Positions 8,788-18,400 are shown, counted from the stretch's first letter. The stretch: DNA of 64,000 nucleotides from Sulfuriferula nivalis (GCF_009937995.1 NZ_AP021881.1:2666001-2730000); one strand, 5' to 3'. Numbers and translations: made by a program. The notes: generated from the letters alone by a model not told the origin.

Positions 8788-10662
8788 ATGTCGGCAGCGC
8801 AAAATAGTGTCAGCGAAATTAGCTCTCTCCTGCAAGAGGCTACAGCTTTACGCACAGCATTAATTACTGTTCAAACGCAGTTACTCGCCAACTGGCACGC
8901 TCATCTTAATCTTCCACACTACTTGCCCAGCGCTGCGAATCTGGCGGCTTATATTGGGCTGCGTCGTAATGATTTGCGCGCATTACAGATTCGATTAGCG
9001 CGCGTTGGTCTTTCTTCATTAGGCCGCTGTGAAAGCCATGTGCTGGCGACACTGGATGCGGTGTCGTATGCGCTCGCCATGATGGATGGGGCGACAGCGC
9101 TGTATTGCCCAATAACTGACATTAACCACACCATGACACGCGAACAGTCATTGCTCCGTGAAAACACAATATCGCTATTTCCGCGCACCGATAATAAGCC
9201 TGGCACGCTGATGATGGTCACCATGCCCAGTGAAGCTGCGGACGACTTTGCACTGGTGCGCGACATGATCAGCGCAGGTATGGATTGCGCACGCATTAAT
9301 TGCTCACATGACGACGCAGCAAAATGGGGCAATATGGTCACCCACATACGCCAGGCCGCTAAGGAAGTTACACGCGAGTGCCTGATCATGTTCGATTTAG
9401 CAGGGCCTAAACTACGAACCGGCGAGATGTCGCCTGAACCGCCTATCCTGCACATCAAAATCAAGCGCGATCAATATGGTGACATTATCGCGCCGACCGA
9501 AATCGTACTTGATGGCACAGGCAACCCCGGCACATCTGCCAGCACCGATCCAGCTGGGAAAAACCACCCCGCCAGATTAAGCGTACCGGCCAAATGGCTA
9601 CAAAGGCTAAAGGCAGGCGACACCATCAAATTCCATGATGCGGGCAAACGCAAACGTGAATTTATCGTGACATCATGCCTGGCAAACAACGAAGTTATCG
9701 TAACCTGCGCAAAAGGCGCTTATATTGCACCAGACACTGTACTGGAACATGTGAGCAACAAATACAAAGACAACAAAACCACCACAAGCGAATTCAATGC
9801 CCCACCAGCTCGGATACATGTAGAGAAAAACGATGTCATATTACTCATGCGCGCCCAACAGTCAGGTCAACCAGAACAACGTGACAAACGCGGCAACATC
9901 ACCCTGCCCGCCCGCATAGCCTGCACCGCCCCAGAAATATTTGAATTCATAAAAGCAGGACATGCCGTATGGATAGATGACGGACGCATAGGTTGCCTGA
10001 TAGAAGAAATCGACGCGCAGGGCGCATGGTTACGGGTAACGCAGGTAAAACCTGGTGGTGAACACATAGCCGCTGAAAAAGGCCTGAATTTCCCCGACAG
10101 CAAACTGGTCTTACCCGCACTCACCGCAAAAGACATCAGCGACCTGGATTTTGTAGCACAGCACGCAGACATCGTCGGGTTATCATTCACCCAGCAAGCA
10201 GACGACGTTGATCAATTACGTGCCGCCTTAATCCAGCGCAACGCCGGCAATCTGGGCATAGTAGCCAAAATAGAAACCCGTGCAGCAGTCAAAAACCTGC
10301 CTGAAATCATAGTACACGGTGCAGGCAAAGGCGCATTCGGCATCATGATTGCACGCGGCGACCTGGCCGTAGAAATCGGCTATGAGCGGCTGGCAGAAAT
10401 ACAGGAAGAAATATTATGGCTATGTGAAGCCGCCCACATCCCCGTCATCTGGGCCACACAAGTACTGGAAAGCCTGGTAAAACAAGGTCTGCCGTCACGC
10501 GCAGAAATCACCGATGCAGCAATGTCAGAACGAGCCGAATGCGTCATGCTTAACAAAGGCCCCTACATCGTACACGGCATATCCGTGCTAAACAGCATCA
10601 TTACCCGCATGCAAGCGCATCAGGATAAAAAGACCCCGCAATATCGTGCGTTGCATTGGTAA
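8788..10662 (+). CDS. atypical pyruvate kinase with N-terminal extension and no C-terminal regulatory domain
   Basis: A 624-aa protein. The ATG at 8788 follows TTGAGG at 8773-8778. Residues 1-135 are a helical extension not found in standard enzymes. The PK barrel follows, with ARINCSHDD (substrate/metal region), FDLAGPKLRTGEM, an expanded B domain, the catalytic lysine signature GIVAKIETRAAV, IMIARGDLAVEIG and WATQVLES. The protein ends shortly after the barrel at NKGPYI, so the usual PK_C allosteric domain is absent. It should interconvert phosphoenolpyruvate/ADP and pyruvate/ATP, but allosteric control must differ. A decayed copy of its last 70 bp lies at 12826-12895. Confidence 0.88.
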   Translation: MSAAQNSVSEISSLLQEATALRTALITVQTQLLANWHAHLNLPHYLPSAANLAAYIGLRRNDLRALQIRLARVGLSSLGRCESHVLATLDAVSYALAMMDGATALYCPITDINHTMTREQSLLRENTISLFPRTDNKPGTLMMVTMPSEAADDFALVRDMISAGMDCARINCSHDDAAKWGNMVTHIRQAAKEVTRECLIMFDLAGPKLRTGEMSPEPPILHIKIKRDQYGDIIAPTEIVLDGTGNPGTSASTDPAGKNHPARLSVPAKWLQRLKAGDTIKFHDAGKRKREFIVTSCLANNEVIVTCAKGAYIAPDTVLEHVSNKYKDNKTTTSEFNAPPARIHVEKNDVILLMRAQQSGQPEQRDKRGNITLPARIACTAPEIFEFIKAGHAVWIDDGRIGCLIEEIDAQGAWLRVTQVKPGGEHIAAEKGLNFPDSKLVLPALTAKDISDLDFVAQHADIVGLSFTQQADDVDQLRAALIQRNAGNLGIVAKIETRAAVKNLPEIIVHGAGKGAFGIMIARGDLAVEIGYERLAEIQEEILWLCEAAHIPVIWATQVLESLVKQGLPSRAEITDAAMSERAECVMLNKGPYIVHGISVLNSIITRMQAHQDKKTPQYRALHW

Positions 10663-10851
10663 TGCAGCTTAAGCGTAAAGTGACAATGGGTGGCTATCGA
10701 CTGTCAGGCCCGACACCTTCATTCCGCTAACAACGGGCATGCTTTTCATGATGGTAGCTAACTCTGAACTTCAGTCACGCTAAACAGTTCATAAAAACTA
10801 CCGGCTTTGCCGGGGAATGCATACTAAGTAATAGAAAACGTCGAAACCAAT

Positions 10852-12708
10852 ATGTTTAAATTTCTCGAATCTCTTATCCATGGTACCAGAGCACACAAGG
10901 CGACAGTGCCCCCTGCAGGTCTGCTTGCTTTCTATTGGCATTTCATCAGGCAAACACCATGGTTTTACGTGGCTATGCTAGCCGGCAGCCTGAGCGTTGT
11001 CTTGGTAGATATGACGCTTCCTATTTTTATGGGCAAGTTGGTCTCGTTGATGAGCGCGCCAGATCCAACCACCGCGCTGGCGGCACAAACTACGGGGTTG
11101 TGGATCATGCTAGTGGTGGTGCTCATTGTAAGACCATTTCTCCAGTTCGCTGATACTGCGATACGTCTCAATGCGTTGATTCCAGGTGTCACCACTCTGA
11201 TACGCTGGCAAAGCCATTGGCATGTAGTACGTCAGAGCTTGCTATTCTTCCAGAAAGATTTTTCCGGACGTATTGCCAACCGTGTCCTGCAAACAGCACA
11301 TTCGTTGCGCGAAAGCGTGATATTGGCCATCCGAGGGGTATTGTATTTTTTTAGCTGGGGTATTTTGACGCTGATATTGATCTCCGGCTTCAATTGGAGA
11401 CTATCCCTGCCTACTCTAATCTGGCTACTGGCGTATGTGGCCTTCCTGCGATTTTTTGTACCGCGTTTGTGCGAGTTGGCCAAACAAAGCGCGGATGCAG
11501 ACTCAATGGTGACAGCACGCGTAGTCGATACCTATTCCAACATTCTGACCGTCAAACTATTTGCCCGCATCGTTGATGAGGATGCCTACGTGCGCGAGGT
11601 TATGGACGAACATCAGGTAGCCAGCGCCCTGCATATGCGTATGGAGACTCGCTTTGAACTCACACTAAGAATGTTGAATGCGCTGTTATTGGCGAGCACG
11701 GCAGTGATAGGAGTGAGTCTTTGGAAGCAGGGGCTGATTAGCACCAGTCAACTAGTGGTCGCATTGCCCCTAGTCTGGCAAATCACCAATATGGCCAGCT
11801 ATATAGCCTCTAGCTCTGCAAGTATTTTTGAGGGTATAGGTACGGTACAGAGCGGCATAGAAACCATTGCCGTCCCCCATGCCCTGATTGACGACACTGC
11901 TGCTAAACCAATTAAAGTTACGCAAGGGGAGATTCGTTTTGAGCAAGTGACTTTCGCTTATGACGTAGGTAAGCATGTACTCAATAACATCGATTTAACT
12001 GTGCATCCCGGTGAGCGAATCGGATTGATTGGACGGTCTGGTGCGGGTAAATCGACGCTGGTTAACTTGTTGTTGCGTTTTTTCGATATCGATCAGGGTC
12101 GTATTACTATCGATGGGCAGGATATTCGGCACATCACGCAAGAAAGCCTGCGCACCCAAATTGGGCTGGTCACACAGGACACCTCGCTGCTGCACCGCTC
12201 AATTGCAGACAATATTCGCTATGGTCGTCCGCAGGCAACGCAGGCAGATATTGAAACGGCGGCACGACAAGCACAGGCTCACGACTTCATTATGCAACTG
12301 CGCGACTGGAATGGCAGAGAAGGCTACCAAGCTCATGTTGGCGAGCGTGGTGTGAAACTTTCTGGTGGGCAACGCCAACGTGTGGCGATTGCCCGCGTTA
12401 TCCTCAAAGATGCGCCCATCCTATTACTCGATGAAGCAACTTCAGCATTAGATAGCGAGATTGAGGCTAGCATCCAAGAGCAACTAGTGGGCTTGATGGA
12501 CGGCAAGACGGTGATCGCCATTGCACATCGACTATCTACCATCGCGCATATGGATAGACTAATTGTACTCGACCAAGGCCAAATCGTTGAGCAAGGCACA
12601 CACCACGAGTTACTGCAAAAGAACGGACTCTATGCGGCACTATGGCAATATCAGTCAGGAGGTTTTCTTGCGGATGCGTTGCCCGAGGGCATGAGCCGCA
12701 TCCAGTAG
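10852..12708 (+). CDS. ABC exporter, fused membrane and ATPase half-transporter (MsbA/MdlB type)
   Basis: A 618-aa half-transporter that should act as a homodimer. Six membrane helices occupy about residues 35-335. The nucleotide-binding domain has Walker A GRSGAGKST, Q-loop VTQDTS, signature LSGGQRQRVAIAR, Walker B ILLLDEATSALD and the switch His in IAIAHRLST. The substrate is not predictable; relatives export lipids, peptides or drugs. It lies in the pyk-dnaE accessory block without obvious partners. A CCGGC-TTT-GCCGG hairpin (10801-10813) lies in its leader; the 189-bp gap from pyk shows no gene. The block looks inserted between two housekeeping genes. Confidence 0.93.
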   Translation: MFKFLESLIHGTRAHKATVPPAGLLAFYWHFIRQTPWFYVAMLAGSLSVVLVDMTLPIFMGKLVSLMSAPDPTTALAAQTTGLWIMLVVVLIVRPFLQFADTAIRLNALIPGVTTLIRWQSHWHVVRQSLLFFQKDFSGRIANRVLQTAHSLRESVILAIRGVLYFFSWGILTLILISGFNWRLSLPTLIWLLAYVAFLRFFVPRLCELAKQSADADSMVTARVVDTYSNILTVKLFARIVDEDAYVREVMDEHQVASALHMRMETRFELTLRMLNALLLASTAVIGVSLWKQGLISTSQLVVALPLVWQITNMASYIASSSASIFEGIGTVQSGIETIAVPHALIDDTAAKPIKVTQGEIRFEQVTFAYDVGKHVLNNIDLTVHPGERIGLIGRSGAGKSTLVNLLLRFFDIDQGRITIDGQDIRHITQESLRTQIGLVTQDTSLLHRSIADNIRYGRPQATQADIETAARQAQAHDFIMQLRDWNGREGYQAHVGERGVKLSGGQRQRVAIARVILKDAPILLLDEATSALDSEIEASIQEQLVGLMDGKTVIAIAHRLSTIAHMDRLIVLDQGQIVEQGTHHELLQKNGLYAALWQYQSGGFLADALPEGMSRIQ

Positions 12709-12739
12709 GTTTTGTCTAAATAGTTGAATTTTAAAACCT

Positions 12740-12830
12740 GAGGGGAGTGTCTGACATTTGACATTTTTACCCTGAATATAACTAGCAGGGATTCCAGCCT
12801 GAGGACTTAATAAACCACATTCACCGCATC
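12740..12830 (-). repeat. degenerate copy of the dnaE 3' end and its downstream flank
   Basis: About 90 bp here align with 15360-15449, the last codons of dnaE plus about 65 bp downstream. Shared blocks include ACCACATTCACCGCATC (dnaE 3' codons), the TTAATA stop region, TGAATATA and TTTGACATTT/TTTAACATTT. The copy breaks off at GCATC (12826-12830), where it joins the pyk copy. Confidence 0.8.
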
Positions 12831-12895
12831 ATTACCCATATTACGAGCACATCAAGATAAAAAGACCCCGCAATATTGCACGTTGCATAGGTAAT
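12826..12895 (+). repeat. degenerate copy of the pyk 3' end
   Basis: About 70 bp align with 10595-10664, the final codons of the pyruvate kinase gene. They share GCATCATTACCC, a 20-nt identical run beginning ATAAAAAGACC, and CGTTGCAT-GGTAAT, with roughly 80% identity and one inserted base. The copy is joined to the dnaE 3' copy at the shared pentamer GCATC, the pattern of a tandem-duplication join. Confidence 0.82.
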
Positions 12896-13054
12896 TGGTT
12901 CAACCCCACCCCTTTCTGCGCCACCGTGTAGTGGTGAACAATACGGGGGCAGTCGGCGAGGACTAATGTAATGGACGCTCCCTTCCTAAAATGGCATCTC
13001 GGTGCCAAAGTAGTGATTGCACCATCACCACGCAACCAGAAAGGAGTGTCCATT

Positions 13055-14104
13055 ATGAAGATTACGACGATTGGAATTGATTTGGCAAAGACTGTATTTC
13101 AGATTCACGGTGTAGATGAACATGGCAAGGTGATCTTGCGTAAACGGCTTAATCGATCTGAGATGGCCGTATTCTTTGCCAAGTTATCACCTTGTCTGAT
13201 CGGCATGGAAGCCTGCGGCAGTGCGCATCACTGGGCCAGGAAACTAAGCCAGTTCGGTCATGTTGTAAAGTTGATGGCACCACAATTTGTGAAGCCATAT
13301 GTCAAAACCAACAAGAACGATATGGCTGATGCTGAAGCCATTTGTGAAGCAGTAGCACGACCCAACATGCGCTATGTTGCTGTGAAAAATATCGAGCAAC
13401 AGGGGGTGCTATCGATCCATCGTGCGCGTGCCGGATTTGTAAAAAGCCGAACCGCACTAGCCAATCAGATACGCGGATTGCTCGCTGAATTTGGCATTGT
13501 AATCCCGCAAGGCATTCGCTCTATCATGAAGAAAATGCCATCAATACTGGAAGATGAGGAAAACGGTTTGCCAGGTGTGATGCGCAATCTCATGCGCGGA
13601 TTGACTGAGCATCTGAAGGGGCTGGACACACTGGTTGCAGAATTGGAAATACAGATTCAGCGGTGGCACCGTGAGAGCGATGCCAGTCGGAAGCTGGAAT
13701 CTATTCCTGGCATTGGCCCGATCACAGCGAGCGCGATCGTGGCAACTATTGGCAATGCAAGAGAGTTTAACAATGGTCGCCAGTTGGCTGCATGGTTGGG
13801 TTTGGTACCCAGGCAACACTCAAGCGGGGGCAAGCCAACACTGTTGGGGATTAGCAAACGGGGTGATGCGTATCTGCGAACTTTGCTGATTCATGGTGCG
13901 CGGTCGGTGATCCGGGTTGCAGAAACGCGGATGGATGGTGATAACTGGCTGCGTAAGTTGTTGGCAAGGCGAAACAGGAATGTAGCGTCGGTGGCGTTGG
14001 CCAACAAGAATGCACGGATCATCTGGGCACTGCTGGTGCGTGAACAGTCATTCCAACCTGGTTATGTTACGACAGGCAATTGGGCTGTGACATCTTCAGA
14101 CTAA
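13055..14104 (+). CDS. IS110-family DEDD transposase/recombinase
   Basis: A 349-aa protein. The start at 13055 is set by AAGGAG (13041-13046) and the family start MKITTIGIDLAK; the frame is open further upstream. The N-terminal RuvC-like DEDD domain shows Asp in GIDLAKTVF, Glu in GMEACGSAHHWAR and the Asp pair in KTNKNDMADAEAI. The C-terminal Transposase_20 domain contains IPGIGPITASAI, AAWLGLVPRQHSSGGK (with the conserved serines) and GDAYLRTLLIHGAR. No frameshift or stop is seen, so it may be active. Such enzymes recombine the circular element with a target under the direction of an element-encoded guide RNA. Confidence 0.95.
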   Translation: MKITTIGIDLAKTVFQIHGVDEHGKVILRKRLNRSEMAVFFAKLSPCLIGMEACGSAHHWARKLSQFGHVVKLMAPQFVKPYVKTNKNDMADAEAICEAVARPNMRYVAVKNIEQQGVLSIHRARAGFVKSRTALANQIRGLLAEFGIVIPQGIRSIMKKMPSILEDEENGLPGVMRNLMRGLTEHLKGLDTLVAELEIQIQRWHRESDASRKLESIPGIGPITASAIVATIGNAREFNNGRQLAAWLGLVPRQHSSGGKPTLLGISKRGDAYLRTLLIHGARSVIRVAETRMDGDNWLRKLLARRNRNVASVALANKNARIIWALLVREQSFQPGYVTTGNWAVTSSD

Positions 14105-14129
14105 GAGGGTATCAGGGCACTATAGTTGA

Positions 14130-14330
14130 AATAGCAGGTTCAAAGTGTAAGTTCCACAGATTGCTCAGGCAATCATGATGTGATGGTTAGACAGGTCAGA
14201 CCGTGAGTGGCGTAACCTGCCTCAGACAAGGCACTTCGAGTGCGCAGGACTATAAGGTTCTACTCAGCGGATTCCATCAGGGACAGAAGCAAAAGCTTCA
14301 CCTAAAGTCCGGATGTATGGCTGCAATCTT
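14130..14330 (+). ncRNA. candidate bridge RNA (seekRNA) of the IS1111-type element
   Basis: This is the segment between the transposase stop and the right inverted repeat. A stem GCAGGTT/AACCTGC (14134-14140 with 14214-14220) encloses the hairpin GATTGC-TCAG-GCAATC (14159-14174). Two further hairpins follow: GCACT-TCG-AGTGC (14231-14243) and GAAGC-AAAA-GCTTC (14286-14299). Around the first, CTCAGACA (14221-14228) is complementary to 14385-14392 at the right junction and AGGACTA (14246-14252) equals 12959-12965 at the left junction. Around the second, TCCATCAG (14273-14280) partly complements 12963-12970 and ATGTATGGCTG (14313-14323) matches 14380-14390 at 10 of 11. The limits and function are inference. 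Confidence 0.6.
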
Positions 14331-14389
14331 TACCTTTCTATCATCATCGATTGAAAGCTTGGCATAACTGGGAGCGTCCATGTATGTCT

Positions 14390-14553
14390 GAGACCGCAGG
14401 CCGAGTTCCGCAGCCGCCCGTTTTGTTCGTCACTACACGGGAAGTCGGCAGGAATGGCGCAGTAGGCTGCCATTCTCTTAGCTTACTTTCTCTTGGGCAA
14501 GCAAGCGTAAGTAACTTGCCATCAGACAACCCCGACCAGAATCTGCAAGCAAA
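14390..14553. other. non-coding stretch right of the IS1111-type element
   Basis: 164 bp between the insertion sequence and the stop of the orphan secreted protein. It contains the right arm of the flanking palindrome (14417-14440) and a TGGCGCAG octamer that in the left flank directly follows the arm but here is separated from it by about 14 bp. No credible coding frame, tRNA or terminator was seen. Confidence 0.5.
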
Positions 14554-15348
14554 TTAGTAATTTATGAATTTATGACTCTGGTCATAGAAATAACAAATAT
14601 CTTGTATTTCTTTAGCCTGCTTGTATTTTCCAACCACAAGCCATTCTGGATTGCGATCTGCCATGCTGATGTATGTTGTCCCATGCCAGATAAACGGCTG
14701 TAAAACAAAAAACCCCCCAATACTCGCATGATCAAAATTTTTACGGAGTTCTTCGGTATTCGTTTTTTTTAGATATTTTGGGAGATGCTTGAGTTTGTAT
14801 GCCAATATTTGCTCTTTTAGCAATGTGGGTACATTTTTCAAGTGATAAGAGTAATTAGTGTCATTGCCAAATAGAAAGTCAGGTGTAGATGACAACGCTT
14901 CTAATCCACCTTTACCTGGTTTGAGTTTTGAGAGCACATTACTTTCCATTGGAAAGATATATAGCACATCATTAAAATAGTTAAATTCTTGCATCGTTGA
15001 TTTGACGACTAATTCATTTTTCCCATCATTGTTGATATCAAAAATGGCTCGCTGAACGAAGGAGTATGAATCATCATTTAAACTATCGATACTTAACCAG
15101 TTAATCTGGGTAAATACTTCATGTGAATCATAATTAATACGTCCATATGTATCCATATCTTTGTTGTACAATTTAAGCATAGAGTCACAAAGCTCTTTCT
15201 CCTTGCTCATGACTAATACATAAGGGTCAGCCTCTGCTGCTTCATTTGTAATTAGCAGTAACATAAAAATTAAAAATATGCGGCTTATAATCCACTTATG
15301 AATATTAAGCGATAGAGTGCCTTGGTGCTTCATGTTGCCATTCTCCAT
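14554..15348 (-). CDS. orphan secreted protein of unknown function
   Basis: A 264-aa protein; MKHQG at codon 6 is an alternative start. A hydrophobic segment IFLIFMLLLITNEAAEA (about residues 29-45) looks like a signal peptide with cleavage after AEA. The mature part is rich in Lys, Asn, Tyr and Asp and carries FDINNDGKNELVV, an Asp/Asn-rich loop like those of FG-GAP/VCBS or EF-hand calcium-binding turns. No known family was recognised. The gene is visibly more AT-rich than its neighbours and sits between a transposon and the dnaE 3' end, so acquisition by transfer is likely. It has no operon partner. Confidence 0.65.
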   Translation of the reverse strand: MENGNMKHQGTLSLNIHKWIISRIFLIFMLLLITNEAAEADPYVLVMSKEKELCDSMLKLYNKDMDTYGRINYDSHEVFTQINWLSIDSLNDDSYSFVQRAIFDINNDGKNELVVKSTMQEFNYFNDVLYIFPMESNVLSKLKPGKGGLEALSSTPDFLFGNDTNYSYHLKNVPTLLKEQILAYKLKHLPKYLKKTNTEELRKNFDHASIGGFFVLQPFIWHGTTYISMADRNPEWLVVGKYKQAKEIQDICYFYDQSHKFINY

Positions 15349-15425
15349 TTTGAAACCTTATGGTCTGAACATACATTTAACATTTTCCTCATGAATATAC
15401 GTAGCTGGAGTTCTAGCTCGAGGAA

Positions 15426-18400
15426 TTAATACACCACATTCACCGCATCCGTCCCCAAATACCCCCGCAACGCCCCTAACAAATCATCATGCAACGACAC
15501 CCGCCAGCTATCGCCCAAAATCAGATCCGTCTCTGCATCAGGCAAAGTCAAATGACAGATCACCTGACAAGCTTCCGCATCACTGCGGAACGGGTCTAAC
15601 TTGGCTTGCAACTGTTGCACACTGGTTGTGGGGCTAACCCGCAGGCGCAGGTTCTTAGCATAACGAGTTCGTGCGCTGGCGACGTCGAACAGTTTGTCAA
15701 CGTTGATACGCAAACCACCAGAATAATCATCCTTGCTGACTTTGCCTTCGACCAGTAGCAACTGGTCTTCTTTCAGGCTATCACGGTGGCGTTCGAACAT
15801 TTCGTTGAATATGGGGACTTCTACCGTGGCTGTGCCATCATCAAGCAACACAAATGCCATTTTGCCGCGACGCGTCACCTGCGTACGCATGGACACAATG
15901 ACACCTGCCAACAGCACGGGGTTATGGCTGGGCGCCAGTTTATCCAGCCGCACTTTGAGCAGCGATTTTAATTCGGCGGCATAGGCATTGAACGGATGAC
16001 CACTGTAATAGAAACCTAGTGCCGTTTTCTCTTGCAGCAACTGTTCTTTTTCCGACCAGCGCGGCACTTCGACCAGACTCATCCGCGTTTCCGGATGGCT
16101 GTCAAAATCATCAAACAAGCCTACCTGATTGGCATTCGCCGCTGCCTGATTTGCCATGTCCAACGCCACGCCGACCGAAGCCAGCAATGATGCGCGATGA
16201 TCATTCAGCCCATCCAGCGCACCCGCGCGTATCAATGACTCCAGCGTGCGGCGATTGACGCTGCGTTTATCCACGCGCGTGACCAGATCAAACAAATCCG
16301 TAAATGCGCCATCTGCTTCGCGCGAAGCTACTATTGCTGCAATTGCTGCCTCACCCGTGCCCTTGATTGCTCCTAGCCCGTAGCGTATTTGTCGAGTATT
16401 TTCCGGAGCGAAACGATAACCCGAGCGATTAATATCGGGCGGCAATATTTCCAGCCCGGTTGCCAGCGCGTCTTCGTAGAAGTTTTTAACCTTATCGGTG
16501 TCATCCATATCCGCCGACAACGTCGCCGCCATGAATGCAGCAGGGTGGTGTGCTTTCAGATACGCAGTGTGGTACGCCACCAGCGCATAAGCTGCCGAGT
16601 GTGATTTATTAAAACCATAACCTGCAAACTTTTCCATCAAATCGAAAATATAGGTTGCCTGTTTGGCATCTATATTTTTCGCCACCGCGCCATTAACGAA
16701 GAGATCGCGGTGCTCGGCCATTTCCTCGGCTTTTTTCTTACCCATCGCGCGCCGCAGCAAGTCCGCACCACCAAGGGAATAACCGCCCATCACCTGCGCG
16801 ATTTGCATCACCTGTTCTTGATAAACGATGACACCGTAAGTCGGCTTGAGCGTCGCTTCCAGTGACGGATGCATGTAATCGACCTTGGCTTTACCGTGTT
16901 TACGATTGATAAAGTCATCCACCATGCCTGACTCCAGCGGACCGGGACGGAACAGCGCCACCAGCGCCACCACGTCTTCAAAACAGTCAGGCTGCAAACG
17001 CCGTATCAAATCTTTCATACCACGCGATTCCAGCTGGAATACCGCCGTGGTCTTGCACGCCTTGAGCAGGTTATAGCTCGCTCTGTCGTCCAGCGGCAAA
17101 GTTTCCAGACTGAACGGTGCTTTACCGTCCGCGGACAATTGCGCCACATAGCGCATCGCCCAGTCCAGAATAGTCAGAGTGCGCAAACCCAAAAAGTCGA
17201 ATTTAACCAGACCCGCTTTTTCAACGTCATCCTTATCAAACTGCGAAACAGCCGAATCCGAACCCTCTGCCTGATACAGCGGACAGAAGTCGGTTAGTTG
17301 TCCAGGCGCAATCAGCACGCCACCCGCGTGCATACCGACGTTGCGTGTCAAATCTTCGAGCTTGCTGGCCAGCGCAAACAGTTCGCGCACATCCTCTTCG
17401 TTGTCATAACGCTCTTTGAGCTGCGGCTCCATCTCCAGCGCTTTCGCCAGCGAGACGGGTTTGACGCCTTCTATCGGTATCAGTTTCGATAGCTGATCGC
17501 ACAAGTTATAAGGCAAATCCAGCACGCGGCCGACGTCACGGATAACTGACTTGGAACCCAGCGTACCAAAGGTCACAATCTGCGAAACCGCGTCGCGCCC
17601 GTATTTATCCTTGACGTAATTGATGACGCGGTCACGACCATCCTGACAGAAGTCGATATCAAAGTCGGGCATGGATACCCGCTCAGGATTCAAAAACCGC
17701 TCAAACAGCAAGTCATAAGGCAAAGGATCCAGATCAGTAATGTTCAGCACATACGCAACCAGCGACCCAGCACCCGAACCCCGTCCAGGACCGACAGGCA
17801 CGCCATTCTGTTTAGCCCAGTTGATAAAATCCGCAACAATCAGGAAGTATCCCGGGAAACCCATCTGAATAATGGTATTCAGCTCAAAATCCAGGCGTGC
17901 CGCATACTCAGGATAACGCTGCTCTCGTACCGCTGCATCGGTATATAACACCTGCATACGTGCAGCCAGCCCTTCCGCTGAACGCTGCCGCAAATAATCA
18001 TCCAGCGTCATGCCATCAGGCGTAGGAAACTGCGGCAATTTACTTTTGCCCAGCTCCAAATTCAGCGAACAGCGTTTGGCGATTTCCACCGTGTTCGCGC
18101 AGGCATCAGGCACATCGGCAAACAATGCCAGCATTTCTGCCTGCGTTTTAAAATATTGTTCTTCAGTAAACGCTTTCTGCCGCCGCCTGTCGCCGAGCAA
18201 TGCACCTTCGGCAATACAGACCCGCGCTTCATGCGCCTTAAAATCATCGGCATCGAGGAACTGGATAGGATGTGTGGCCACTACTGGCACAGCTAACTCC
18301 GCAGCCAACGGCAAGGTCAGATTCAGGCAATTTTCCGCTTCTGGCTGCCCGGTGCGCTGAATTTCCAGATAATAACGATCAGGGAATAACACCGCCCAGC

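Larger units (their letters stand above)
12965..14389 (+). mobile_element. intact IS110-family, IS1111-type insertion sequence
   Basis: About 1.42 kb. Perfect 12-bp subterminal inverted repeats ATGGACGCTCCC (12971-12982) and GGGAGCGTCCAT (14370-14381) flank one transposase gene. A 265-bp non-coding segment follows that gene. A CT dinucleotide occurs at each junction (12963-12964 and 14388-14389) and is taken as the core, giving the stated limits. Subterminal inverted repeats, the absence of a longer target duplication and a large 3' non-coding part are hallmarks of the IS1111 subgroup. No other copy is in the window. Confidence 0.88.
12924..14440. repeat. 24-bp imperfect inverted repeat flanking the IS110-family element
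   Basis: The left arm is 12924-12947 and the right arm 14417-14440; they are reverse complements at 21 of 24 positions. Removing the element would put the arms about 45 nt apart, so the insertion target was the loop region of a palindromic sequence. IS1111-type elements are known to choose structured or palindromic targets. The palindrome itself was not recognised. Confidence 0.65.

Noticed and set aside
14351-14557. Short open frame spanning the right end of the IS1111-type element
   Set aside because: It runs across the insertion junction and the flanking palindrome; there is no conserved protein pattern.
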